Source: JAKFWF01 sp963732635
GTDB lineage: Bacteria > Pseudomonadota > Alphaproteobacteria > Rhizobiales > Hyphomicrobiaceae
Assembly: GCA_963732635.1 (NCBI GenBank)
Contig: CAVTAL010000035.1
Location: 434,001 to 498,000, forward strand
DNA: 64,000 nt
Direction: 5' to 3'
The notes under the pieces were generated by a model. It had not been told where the DNA came from, made no database searches, and saw only the letters and a program-made list of their open reading frames with translations. The translations under genes were made by a program, and so were the position numbers. Shown here piece by piece: positions 46,072 to 54,857 of the stretch. Position 1 is the first letter of the stretch. Every line of letters starts with the position of its first letter.

Positions 46072-47652
46072 ATGGATCGCCGGACATTTGTGAAGGGAGC
46101 CGCTGGCAGCGTCGGCGCGCTGCTCGCCGCCCCCGCCATCGCGCAGGATCTGCGGGCGAAGACGCTGCGCTTTGTGCCGCAGGCGAACCTCACGCTGCTT
46201 GATCCGGTGTGGACGACGGCGACGGTAACCAGCAACCATGGGTACTACGTCTATGACACGCTGTTTGGCGCGGATATGGACCTGAAGCCGAGGCCGCAAA
46301 TGGTCGAAAGCTACGAGACTGCGGCCGACGGCCGCTCGTGGCAATTCCGCTTGCGTCAGGGACAGAAGTTCCACGACGGCGTACCCGTGCGCTCGGTCGA
46401 CTGCATCGCCAGTGTCAAGCGCTGGTGCCAGCGCGATACCTTCGGCCAGTTGCTGGCAAAGGTCGTCGACCAATGGAACGTGATCGATGATCGCAATTTT
46501 GAGGTTCGCCTGACGCGCCCATTTCCATTGCTGCTTGAAGTGCTCGCCAAGGTCGACGGCGCCGCGTTCATCATGCCAGAGCGGCACGCGGCAACCGATG
46601 CGTCGAAGCCGATCTCGGAAGTTGTGGGATCGGGACCGTATCGTTTCATGGCCGCTGAGTTCAACTCTGGCAGCCGGGTCGTCTACGAGAAATACGACGG
46701 CTATGCGCTGCGGTCGGAGCCGGCGAGCCGAAACGCGGGCGGAAAGAACGCTCACTTTCCGCGTATCGAGTGGCACATCATTCCCGATCCATCGACAGCG
46801 GCCAACGCGCTAATGAAGGGCGAGGTCGATTGGTGGGAGCGGCCGACGGCGGATCTGCACCCGATGCTGAAGCGTAATCCTGATGTCATCCGCGAGGTGA
46901 CCGATGCTACCGGCCGCATGGCGATCATGCGTTTCAACACGCTGCACCCGCCATTCAACAACGTCGCTGTGCGGCAAGCTGTCCGGCTGGCGGTGAAGCA
47001 GGACGACTACATGCTCGCAACACAAGGTGAGGATGGCGCCAGCTGGAAGACGTGCCGCAATCTGTGGGGGCGTGGAACGCCATATTACCAGGGCGAGCAG
47101 GAAGATCTGATGCCGCAGAGCCTCGACAAGGCGAAGGCAGCGCTCGCCAAGTCCGGATATGCCGGCGAGAAGGTCGTCATCATCAATCCGGCCGACTTCC
47201 CCGATATCGGACCACTTGGCATCGTCACTGCCGACCTGCTGAAGAAGTTGGGTATGAACGTCGAACTTGTCGAGATGGACTGGGGCTCGGTGGTGAAGCG
47301 CCGCTCCAGCCGTGAGCCAGTGAGCAACGGCGGTTGGAGCCTCTTCCACACGACCGGTCCGGTGGTCGGCTGGGGCAATCCGGCGCTCAACATCCTGGCG
47401 CGCGGCCAGGGCGAGACCGGTTGGTTCGGTTGGTGGAAGAGCGACAGGGCCGAGACCCTGACCCAGGAGTGGCTGTTCGCGGCCGATGAGGCGGCGCAGA
47501 AGAAGGCGGCTGTCGAACTAGGGCGGCTGGCGTTGGAGGAAGTATCGACCGCGCCGCTCGGCCAGTTCACCATCACAACCGCTTACCGCAAGGGCCTGAC
47601 CGGCATGTTGCCGGGCTCCGCGCCATATCCATGGGGCCTTAAGCGAGCGTAA
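46072..47652 (+). CDS. ABC transporter substrate-binding protein, SBP_bac_5 family
   Basis: A 526-residue peptide/nickel-type binding protein with a Tat-like signal (MDRRTFVKGAAGSVGALLAAP). Family features: ETAADGRSWQFRLRQGQKFHDG, VGSGPYRF and the C-terminal lobe with LGMNVELVEMDWGSVV. No permease or ATPase gene is adjacent, so it either uses a distant transporter or a remote one. It is on the same strand as the amidase and probably co-transcribed. Confidence 0.9.
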   Translation: MDRRTFVKGAAGSVGALLAAPAIAQDLRAKTLRFVPQANLTLLDPVWTTATVTSNHGYYVYDTLFGADMDLKPRPQMVESYETAADGRSWQFRLRQGQKFHDGVPVRSVDCIASVKRWCQRDTFGQLLAKVVDQWNVIDDRNFEVRLTRPFPLLLEVLAKVDGAAFIMPERHAATDASKPISEVVGSGPYRFMAAEFNSGSRVVYEKYDGYALRSEPASRNAGGKNAHFPRIEWHIIPDPSTAANALMKGEVDWWERPTADLHPMLKRNPDVIREVTDATGRMAIMRFNTLHPPFNNVAVRQAVRLAVKQDDYMLATQGEDGASWKTCRNLWGRGTPYYQGEQEDLMPQSLDKAKAALAKSGYAGEKVVIINPADFPDIGPLGIVTADLLKKLGMNVELVEMDWGSVVKRRSSREPVSNGGWSLFHTTGPVVGWGNPALNILARGQGETGWFGWWKSDRAETLTQEWLFAADEAAQKKAAVELGRLALEEVSTAPLGQFTITTAYRKGLTGMLPGSAPYPWGLKRA

Positions 47653-47661
47653 CGCCGGGGC

Positions 47662-47874
47662 CTACTCGTTGTCGTCGATCATGGTCAGGGCGGCGCGGCG
47701 CTCGCCCGGCTTCAATTTAAGAAACGCCGCGCGCGCGGCCTTGATGTCGCGCTCGGTGCCACTCTCGGCGGCGAGCTTCAACGCCTTGGTGGTGGGGTGA
47801 TCGGCGCCGCATATGAAGATCAGCGCCTTTGCGAGCCGCGCCATCGAATCGCGGTCGATTGTCGTTTCGCTCAT
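47662..47874 (-). CDS. hypothetical 70-residue protein
   Basis: A mostly helical acidic protein (MSETTIDRDSMARLAKALIF, LKLAAESGTERDIKAARAAF, LKPGERRAALTMIDDN). No family is recognised. The ATG is preceded by GGGAC. It lies downstream of the 83-residue protein on the same strand and is convergent with the binding-protein gene. Confidence 0.5.
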   Translation of the reverse strand: MSETTIDRDSMARLAKALIFICGADHPTTKALKLAAESGTERDIKAARAAFLKLKPGERRAALTMIDDNE

Positions 47875-47901
47875 TATTGTCCCGGCTAGCTGTTGAGAGC
47901 G

Positions 47902-48153
47902 TCAAGACGCCTGTCGGCGCGGCAGCGGATAGTCCACGCTGTCGTATAGACTGCGGATCTCGGCAGCGCCAAAGCGCTCTTCATCGACTTCAACCACTGT
48001 CGCGACCAGTTTGTCGGCGCTCTGCAGTTCAATCGCGAACCGAATTGCCTCGGCACCGGTCGGGAAACGCCGGTAGGCCATCGCGATGCGCTTTGAGAAG
48101 CGACCACCGCCAACGAAAACGTCGGCCGGCTCATTGTAATTGAACTGTTCCAT
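47902..48153 (-). CDS. conserved hypothetical protein
   Basis: An 83-residue protein (MEQFNYNEPADVFVGGGRF, MAYRRFPTGAEAIRFAIELQ, LVATVVEVDEERFG). The YRRFPTGAEAIRFAIE pattern recurs in many rhizobia as a stand-alone protein of unknown function. A start three codons earlier is possible. It follows rsgA by about 65 bases. Confidence 0.6.
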   Translation of the reverse strand: MEQFNYNEPADVFVGGGRFSKRIAMAYRRFPTGAEAIRFAIELQSADKLVATVVEVDEERFGAAEIRSLYDSVDYPLPRRQAS

Positions 48154-48219
48154 AGTCCACATATGGGGTCGCGTCGCTCGCGTTACACCCCCTGAGGGAA
48201 TGGAATATCGGGAGTGGGG

Positions 48220-49242
48220 CTAACGCTTGACCCAATGAGGCGTGACGACCCGCGCATTGAACGTTGCCACCCGCGCCGCGTCGAGTTCGCCGCGATCGAC
48301 GGCTGCGCGGACGGCGCATTTGGGCTCGCTGCCATGTTGGCAATTGCGGAACTTGCATTCGAGTGCGAGCGCTTCGATATCGCTGAAGTCCGGGGCGACG
48401 TTGTCTTCCGAGTCCCACATTTCCAGCCCTCGCATGCCGGGTGTATCCATGATCGCGCCACCGTGAGGCCGCAGGAAAAGTTGGCGATGGGTGGTCGTGT
48501 GTCGGCCGCGGTCGTCGTGGCTGCGGACCTCCTGGGTTGCCTGCGCTTCGCGGCCGAGCAGGCGATTTGTCAGCGTTGACTTGCCGACGCCGGACGAACC
48601 AATAAGGGCGATCGTGCGATTGCCGTCGAAATAGGTTTCGAGTTGTCGAGTGTCGGCTGCGGCACGGGCGGTGATCGCGTGCACCGCTACGCCAGGCGCG
48701 ACAGTCGCGAAATCCGCCATCCGGGACGCCAAATCGGCCGCGAGGTCAGTCTTGTTGGCGACGATGACCGGCCGCGCACCACTCGCATGTACCAACGCCA
48801 GATAGCGTTCCAGGCGCGGCAAATTGAAATCGCCGTCAAGTGCCATGACGATGAAAATAACGTCGACGTTGGCTGCGAGTAATTGCGGGCGCTTTTCGCC
48901 GGCGGCCTTGCGTACCAACGCACTCGTGCGCGGCAGAACGGCTTCGATGGTCGCTGGACCGTCGCCGGGCGATGGGCGGATCGCCACGAAATCACCGACG
49001 CCGGCGAGGTCCGACCGCTGCCTGGCGTCATTGCGCAGCCGGCCAGCTAAAGTCGCGCTGAGCTCGGTGGTGGCGACGCCAACCTGATAGTGGGTGCGAT
49101 GCTCGCCGACCACTCGACCGGGGATTAAGCCTTCGGCGGCATGAGGCGCAAAGACCGATTGGCGTTCGTCGGTCCACCCCAATGCCGCGAGAGAAATAGC
49201 GGGCGGGAGAATTTGCGTCGACAGCGTCAAGCGATTTTCCAT
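48220..49242 (-). CDS. rsgA: ribosome small subunit GTPase RsgA
   Basis: A 340-residue circularly permuted GTPase acting in late 30S maturation. The motif order is permuted: NKTD (G4) comes before GSSGVGKST (G1, about 214), followed by DTPGMRG (G3). An OB-fold precedes them. The C-terminal zinc site is seen as CKFRNCQHGSEPKCAV. The ATG start lies inside the end of the upstream GcrA-like gene, suggesting coupling. Upstream in-frame codons overlap that gene and are not real. Confidence 0.95.
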   Translation of the reverse strand: MENRLTLSTQILPPAISLAALGWTDERQSVFAPHAAEGLIPGRVVGEHRTHYQVGVATTELSATLAGRLRNDARQRSDLAGVGDFVAIRPSPGDGPATIEAVLPRTSALVRKAAGEKRPQLLAANVDVIFIVMALDGDFNLPRLERYLALVHASGARPVIVANKTDLAADLASRMADFATVAPGVAVHAITARAAADTRQLETYFDGNRTIALIGSSGVGKSTLTNRLLGREAQATQEVRSHDDRGRHTTTHRQLFLRPHGGAIMDTPGMRGLEMWDSEDNVAPDFSDIEALALECKFRNCQHGSEPKCAVRAAVDRGELDAARVATFNARVVTPHWVKR

Positions 49243-49487
49243 TTGGGAACCGGCACCGAGGCTGGTCTGACGGCGAGCTTGGTGTGACGGTCGCAGTAGG
49301 TCGACTTGCCATCGGTGGCGCCGCCACACAGATAGAATCCGGCGGATCGTGGATCACCGATCGGCCAACGGCACGATGTGGCGTTCACCGTGATGATCGA
49401 TCGGCGCTGGGTCTTGGGTGTGCGGTGATCGGTCTCGCTGCCGGCGTCGGACCGGGCAATAAGTGACAAGTCTGGAATTCGCAGCAT
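49227..49487 (-). CDS. stand-alone GcrA C-terminal domain protein
   Basis: An 86-residue protein with a GcrA-type zinc motif: CRWPIGDPRSAGFYLCG and YCDRHTKLAVRP (C39, C54, C65, H68). In full-length GcrA this module follows an N-terminal DNA-binding domain and contacts sigma70; here no HTH precedes it. GGAAGG with about seven bases spacing decides the start. Its end overlaps the rsgA start by 16 bases. It may be a truncated cell-cycle regulator or a separate sigma-interacting adaptor. Confidence 0.7.
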   Translation of the reverse strand: MLRIPDLSLIARSDAGSETDHRTPKTQRRSIITVNATSCRWPIGDPRSAGFYLCGGATDGKSTYCDRHTKLAVRPASVPVPKWKIA

Positions 49488-49574
49488 GGCAGAACCTTCC
49501 TGATGCAAGCGCGCGTCGGCCGGCGCTGGCGTTAAGTATCGTTTGTGGCGATGTCCGCTTGGGACCGCAAATGA

Positions 49575-49603
49575 AAACGCCCCGCGGTGCGATCGGGGCG
49601 TTT
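49575..49603. terminator. terminator-like hairpin with no clear upstream gene
   Basis: AAACGCCCCG and CGGGGCGTTT pair around a nine-base loop, with T runs on both sides (TTTAG on plus, TTTTCATTT on minus). It lies in the gap from 49488 to 49839, which shows no convincing ORF, so a small RNA on the minus strand ending here is possible. Confidence 0.65.
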
Positions 49604-49839
49604 AGAATCCAACTCCCACCAGCGCGAAACCCGGCATCGGTATGCTGCGCAGTGGGATAGTTAGCTAGGTGGTGCTGCATTACCGATTTTACAAGGGCAT
49701 TCAAACGGCGAGGCTGCAGCGTTGCCGGTCGATGGGCCGCCCAAGCATATCAGCCGCGAACCGCGCGCTTCGCAAATCGGTGTCGCAGGCTCTATAGTCG
49801 ACCGCAGAAACCGGTCAGGAAACATTCGAGGAGAGCGTC

Positions 49840-51009
49840 ATGACACGTGGGTGCATCGTCGGCTGGGCGCATACACCGTTCGGCAAGCTGGACGATCCGG
49901 ACGTCGAGAGCCTAATGGCGCGCGTTTCAGGTGAGGCACTCGCACATGCCGGCGTCGGCACCGAGCAGGTCGACGGCATCTATGTCGGTGTCATGAACAA
50001 TGGCTTCTCGAAACAGGGTTTCGAGGCGGCGCAAGTCGCGCTCGGGCTACCTGCCTTGTCGCAGGTGCCGGCCATGCGACTGGAAAATGCCTGTGCGACG
50101 GGCTCGTCGGCACTCTATGCCGCGCTTGATTTCATTGAAAGTGGCCGTGGCCGGGTGGCTTTGGTGGTCGGCGCCGAGAAGATGACCGCCAAGACCGTGG
50201 CCGAGACCAGCGACATCCTGCTCAGCGCCTCCTATCGCAAGGAAGAGAGCAATATCGACGGTGGCTTCGCCGGCGTTTTCGGCCGCATCGCCGCCGACTA
50301 TTTCCAGCGTTACGGCGACCGCAGCCAGGAATTGGCGCACATCGCCGCCAAGAATCACAAGAACGGCGTCGCCAACCCCTACGCCCAGATGCGGCGCGAC
50401 TTCGGCTACGACTTCTGCAATACCGTATCGGACAAGAACCCCTACGTGGCGGCGCCCTTGCGGCGGACGGATTGCTCGCTGATCTCGGACGGCGCTGCCG
50501 CGATCGTGGTGGCGGATGAGGAAACCGCTGCCAGCCTTCAGCGTTCCATCGCTTTCCGAGCCCGAGTTCAGGCCAACGACTTTCTGCCGCTATCGCGTCG
50601 CGATCCAACCGCGTTCGACGGCGCGCGCCGCGCCTGGAGCAAGGCGCGCGAGGCGGCGGGTGTCACGCTCGATGATCTGAGCTTCGTCGAGACCCATGAC
50701 TGCTTCACCGTCGCAGAGTTGATCGAGTACGAGGCGATGGGGCTTGCCAAGCCGGGTGAGGGCTACCGCGTGGTGCGCGACGGCACCGCCGAGAAGGGCG
50801 GCAAACTGCCGATCAATGCGTCCGGCGGCCTCAAATCGAAGGGCCATCCAATTGGCGCCACCGGCGTGTCGATGCACATCATGGCCTGCCTTCAGTTGAT
50901 GAACGAAGCCAATGACATGCAAGTCAAGGACGCCAAGCTCGGCGGCGTGTTCAACATGGGCGGCGCCGCGGTGGCAAACTTCGTCTCGATCCTGGAGCGC
51001 CGTCGATGA
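49840..51009 (+). CDS. thiolase family protein, SCP2/acetyl-CoA acetyltransferase-like
   Basis: A 389-residue thiolase-fold protein. The nucleophile Cys is in RLENACATGSSAL (about residue 85). GGLKSKGHPIGATG carries the catalytic His. The usual second Cys near the C terminus (CGGGG) is replaced by GGVFNMGGAAVANF, a form found in SCP2-type thiolases. It probably cleaves or condenses acyl-CoA units. Its TGA overlaps the ATG of the ligase gene. Confidence 0.87.
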   Translation: MTRGCIVGWAHTPFGKLDDPDVESLMARVSGEALAHAGVGTEQVDGIYVGVMNNGFSKQGFEAAQVALGLPALSQVPAMRLENACATGSSALYAALDFIESGRGRVALVVGAEKMTAKTVAETSDILLSASYRKEESNIDGGFAGVFGRIAADYFQRYGDRSQELAHIAAKNHKNGVANPYAQMRRDFGYDFCNTVSDKNPYVAAPLRRTDCSLISDGAAAIVVADEETAASLQRSIAFRARVQANDFLPLSRRDPTAFDGARRAWSKAREAAGVTLDDLSFVETHDCFTVAELIEYEAMGLAKPGEGYRVVRDGTAEKGGKLPINASGGLKSKGHPIGATGVSMHIMACLQLMNEANDMQVKDAKLGGVFNMGGAAVANFVSILERRR

Positions 51010-52620
51010 ATGCGATTGTTGCGGCGCCGAAGGGTGGCGTCGCGCCGTGCTCGAAACGGGCGATGAACCTCGCCCATTTCCTGCGTCAGTCGGCTCGGCG
51101 TTATCCGGCCGGGATTGCGTTCGTTTGGGGCGACCAATCCTGGACATGGCGCGAGCTCGACGACAGGGTTGACGCCATGGCGGCAGCGCTTGCCGCCGGT
51201 GGCGTAACGAAGGGCGATCGCGTTCTGGTGCAGGCGAAGAACTCGAACCAGATGTTCGAGTCGATGTTCGCCTGCTTCCGCCTCGGCGCGGTGTGGGTGC
51301 CGACCAACTTCCGCCAGACGCCGGATGAAGTAGCCTTTCTTGCCGAGGCCAGCGGCGCTTCGGCGATGATCTGCGGCAGCGACTTTCCCGACCATGTGCG
51401 GGCAGCCCGCGCGGCTGCACCCGAAATCCGCCTCGTCATTGCAATCGGTATTGCGGATTTCGGCGACGACTACGACGGCATTGTCGCGGCCCATAAAGGC
51501 AGAACGGCTCCGGTGGCAGCCGTCGAATATGACGACCCGTGCTGGTTCTTCTTCACCTCGGGCACCACGGGACGACCCAAGGCTGCGGTGCTGACGCCAC
51601 GGCCAGATGGCGTTCGTCGTCACCAATCACCTATGCGATTTGATGCCGGGGACGACCAATGGCGACGCTTCGCTGGTGGTGGCGCCGCTGTCGCATGGCG
51701 CGGGCATCCATCAGCTAGCGCAGGTGGCGCGCGGCGTGAAGACGGTGCTGCTCGCGTCCGACCGTTTCGACATCGAGGAAGCCTGGAAGTTGATCGAAAC
51801 CTGGCGCGTGACGAACATGTTCACGGTGCCAACCATCGTCAAGCTGCTGACCGAGCACCCGGCGGCTGGGAAGTACGATCATTCGTCGCTGCGGCATGTG
51901 ATCTATGCCGGCGCGCCGATGTACCGCGAAGACCAAAAATTCGCGTTGGCCAAGCTCGGCAAGGTGATGGTGCAGTATTTCGGGCTCGGCGAGGTCACCG
52001 GCAACATTACCGTTTTGCCGCCCGCCCTGCACAGCCCCGAGGACGGCCCGGACGTCAAGATCGGCACTTGTGGCTTCGAGCGTACCGGTATGCAGGTCTC
52101 GATCCAGGACCAGACGGGCCGCGAAGTTGCATCGGGGGAGACCGGCGAGATCTGCGTTTGCGGGCCGGCCGTGTTCGCTGGCTACTACAACAACCCGGAG
52201 GCCAATGCGAAGGCGTTCCGCGATGGCTGGTTCTGCACCGGCGATCTCGGCCACGTCGATAACGAGGGCTTTCTCTACATCACCGGCAGGGCGTCGGACA
52301 TGTACATTTCGGGTGGCTCGAACGTCTATCCGCGCGAGACCGAGGAGAAAGTCTTGACGCACCCTGCGATCGCCGAAGTCGCGATCCTCGGTGTGCCCGA
52401 CCGCACCTGGGGAGAGGTCGGTGTCGCGGTCTGCGTGCTGCGGCCCGGGGCCAAACTCGGCGAGGACGAGTTGCTCGGCTGGTTGGCACCCAAGGTCGCC
52501 CGCTACAAGCTACCGAAGCGGGTGTTCTTCTGGGACGAATTGCCCAAGTCCGGTTATGGCAAGATCACCAAGAAGAGCATTCGTGCCGAGCTGGAAACGC
52601 GCGGTAGCCTGCCGCTGTGA
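51006..52620 (+). pseudogene. acyl-CoA synthetase (AMP-forming) with internal frameshift
   Basis: The first frame encodes MNLAHFLRQSARRYPAGIAF... up to the P-loop FFFTSGTTGRPKAAVLT. After about 51597 the next frame continues HGQMAFVVTNHL, then FGLGEVTGNI, FCTGDLGHVDNEGFLYITGR and the C-terminal catalytic Lys region PKSGYGKITKKSIR. Removing one C at 51597-51598 restores a 537-residue ANL enzyme. It activates a carboxylic acid to its CoA ester. It overlaps the thiolase stop (ATGA) and is followed closely by the quinone oxidoreductase. Confidence 0.85.
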
Positions 52621-52634
52621 ACGTGGAGACATTG

Positions 52635-53609
52635 ATGAAAGCCGCCTTGTGTAAGACCCTCGATGGACCCGAGGCGATCGTGATCGAGGAGATCGCAACG
52701 CCGGAGCCGGGGTCAGGGGAGGTGCGCGTTCGCGTCAAAGCGGTGGCGCTGAACTTTCTCGACACGCTAATCTGTCGCGGCAAGTATCAATACAAGCCGG
52801 CGTTGCCGTTCTCGCCAGCATGCGAATTGTCCGGTGTGGTCGACAAGCTGGGTGCCGGCGTCACTGGCCTTCAATTGGGGCAGCGTGTATGCGGGTTCAT
52901 CGGTTGGGGGTGCGCCCGAGAGTTCGCGATCGTCAAGGCATCGGCCATGGTTCCGGTGCCGGACGGTGTCAGCGACGAGGTGGCGTGCGGTGTCAGTGTT
53001 ACCTACGGCACGGCGATGCACGGGCTTGTCGACCGTGGTCGCCTTAAGGCCGGTGAAACAGTCGCGGTGCTCGGCGCGTCGGGTGGCGCCGGTCTTGCTG
53101 CCGTTGAGCTTGCCAAGCTGCTTGGTGCCAAGGTGGTGGCGGCCGCTTCGTCGGCGGAAAAGCTCACCATCTGCAGGGCACGCGGGGCCGATGTGCTGGT
53201 CGACTACAGTTCAGGCGACCTCAAGCAACAGTTGCGCGACGCCACCGGTGGCACCGGTCCCGACGTCATTTATGACTGCGTCGGCGGCGACTATGCCGAG
53301 CCGGCACTCAGGGCGATCAATTGGATGGGGCGTTATCTCGTGGTCGGATTTGCCGCCGGTGGCATCCCGAAAATTCCGATCAATCTGACTTTGCTCAAGA
53401 GCTGCGACATCGTCGGAGTGTTCTGGGGCGAAAACGCCGCCCGCGATCCGGCGCCGCATGCGGCCAATATCGCGCGGGTCCTCGACTGGGTGGCGCAAGG
53501 CCGGCTGGCACCGCATACCCACGCGACCATGCCGTTCGAGAAGATCCGCGAGGCGATCGCCATGCTCGATCGTCGTGAAGTTGCGGGCAAGCTGGTGCTT
53601 ACAGTTTAG
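52635..53609 (+). CDS. zinc-free MDR-family NAD(P)H:quinone oxidoreductase-like protein
   Basis: A 324-residue medium-chain dehydrogenase/reductase. The N terminus MKAALCKTLDGPEAIVIEE and VALNFLDTLICRG are typical of quinone oxidoreductases. The cofactor site is VAVLGASGGAGLAAVELAKLLG. No structural zinc cysteines are present. GGAG six bases before the ATG supports 52635 over a GTG at 52617. The substrate is probably an enoyl or quinoid intermediate of the pathway encoded next to it. Confidence 0.88.
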   Translation: MKAALCKTLDGPEAIVIEEIATPEPGSGEVRVRVKAVALNFLDTLICRGKYQYKPALPFSPACELSGVVDKLGAGVTGLQLGQRVCGFIGWGCAREFAIVKASAMVPVPDGVSDEVACGVSVTYGTAMHGLVDRGRLKAGETVAVLGASGGAGLAAVELAKLLGAKVVAAASSAEKLTICRARGADVLVDYSSGDLKQQLRDATGGTGPDVIYDCVGGDYAEPALRAINWMGRYLVVGFAAGGIPKIPINLTLLKSCDIVGVFWGENAARDPAPHAANIARVLDWVAQGRLAPHTHATMPFEKIREAIAMLDRREVAGKLVLTV

Positions 53610-53715
53610 CGAAATCGCGATCTTTTATTGAACCGGCCGATCGACTATGTAGATCTTCGTAGCAAGGCCGCGATCAAACACGGCTGCCGACTATTCAGGG
53701 AGTGTGACGACGAAC

Positions 53716-54681
53716 ATGAAGATCAGAACTGCACTAGTTTTGGGCCTTGGGCTCCTCGCCGGCAGCGCCATCGCGGTTGCGCAGACCGCCAAGCAGCTTT
53801 CGATCGCCACCGGCGGCACCGGCGGCGTTTATTATCCGCTCGGCGGCGGCTTCGCCAATATCCTGTCCAAGGCACTTCCTGGCGTCACCGCCACCGCCGA
53901 AGTGACCGGCGGATCCGTGGCCAACCTCCAACTGCTCGGTTCGGGAAAGGCTGATCTCGCCTACGTTCAGGTTGATGCCTCCTGGGATGCGATCAACGGC
54001 CTCGATAAATTCACCAGCGGCAAGCTGCCAATCCAGGCGTTGGTCGTCATGTATGCGAACCACATGCACGTGGTGACGGTCGAAGGCACCGGTATCAACA
54101 AGATCGAAGATCTGAAGGGCAAGCGCATCTCGACCGGCTCGCCGGGTTCGGCCACCGAAGTGTTCGCCTTCCGCGTGCTGGAAGCCGCCGGCATCGACAA
54201 GGATAAGGACGTCAAGCGCGAGCGGCTGGGCGTTGCTGAATCAGTCAATGCGTTGAAAGACAAGAAGATCGAGGCGTTCCTTTGGGTCGGCGGCCTGCCG
54301 ACCGCGGCGGTGACCGATCTCGCCGCCACGCCGTCGACCAAGTTGAAGCTGCTCGATATCGCTCAGCTGGTCGAAAAGATGAACGCCAAGTATGGCCCAC
54401 TGTATACCGCCGCCACGATCCCGAAAGCGACTTATTCCGGCCTCGACGCCGACAACAAGAACGTCACCGTCTGGAACCTGATGGCGGTCAACGCCAAGAT
54501 GGACGAGCAGTTGGCATACGACCTGACCAAGACGATGATGGAGAAGCGTGCTGATCTTGCCCAGGTGCACAAGGAAGCCTTGAACATCAAGGACGAGAAC
54601 CAGACTTCGAAGAAGGCTGGCATCCCTTGGCACCCGGGCGCGCTGAAGTACTTCAAGGAAAAAGGCATCAAGGTCGATTGA
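53716..54681 (+). CDS. TAXI-family TRAP transporter solute-binding protein
   Basis: A 321-residue periplasmic protein with a signal peptide (MKIRTALVLGLGLLAGSAIAVA) and the TAXI core: SIATGGTGGVYYPLGGGFANIL, AEVTGGSVANLQLLGSGKADLAY and RISTGSPGSATEVFAFRVLEA. TAXI-type systems import organic acids. The matching permease is the next gene, with a terminator between them. An in-frame GTG at 53704 is too close to the Shine-Dalgarno site. Confidence 0.9.
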   Translation: MKIRTALVLGLGLLAGSAIAVAQTAKQLSIATGGTGGVYYPLGGGFANILSKALPGVTATAEVTGGSVANLQLLGSGKADLAYVQVDASWDAINGLDKFTSGKLPIQALVVMYANHMHVVTVEGTGINKIEDLKGKRISTGSPGSATEVFAFRVLEAAGIDKDKDVKRERLGVAESVNALKDKKIEAFLWVGGLPTAAVTDLAATPSTKLKLLDIAQLVEKMNAKYGPLYTAATIPKATYSGLDADNKNVTVWNLMAVNAKMDEQLAYDLTKTMMEKRADLAQVHKEALNIKDENQTSKKAGIPWHPGALKYFKEKGIKVD

Positions 54682-54709
54682 GGACCGAGTTCCGATCGAA
54701 CCACAACAG

Positions 54710-54735
54710 GGCCGGGCAGGAATGCCCGGCCTTTT
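54710..54735 (+). terminator. terminator between TAXI binding protein and permease genes
   Basis: A perfect nine-bp GC-rich stem (GGCCGGGCA and its inverse) with loop GGAA is followed by TTTT. It would let the binding protein be made in excess over the permease. Confidence 0.88.
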
Positions 54736-54857
54736 GTCATGGTGCGACGATCGCCGGTAACTAATTGTCCGCGCGGGCTTTCCATGGTGCGGGCGAACGG
54801 CTTAGAAGCCATCAAGAGCCGCCGAACGGCCGACACGGATTTCGAGGGGGAGGTCTT

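Noticed and set aside
45586..46776. 396-codon open frame antisense to amidase and binding-protein genes
   Set aside because: It spans two well-supported genes on the other strand and has no recognisable domain.
49354..49704. 116-codon minus-strand ORF covering the orphan terminator
   Set aside because: It runs through the hairpin and overlaps the GcrA-like gene, which has better motifs and a Shine-Dalgarno site.
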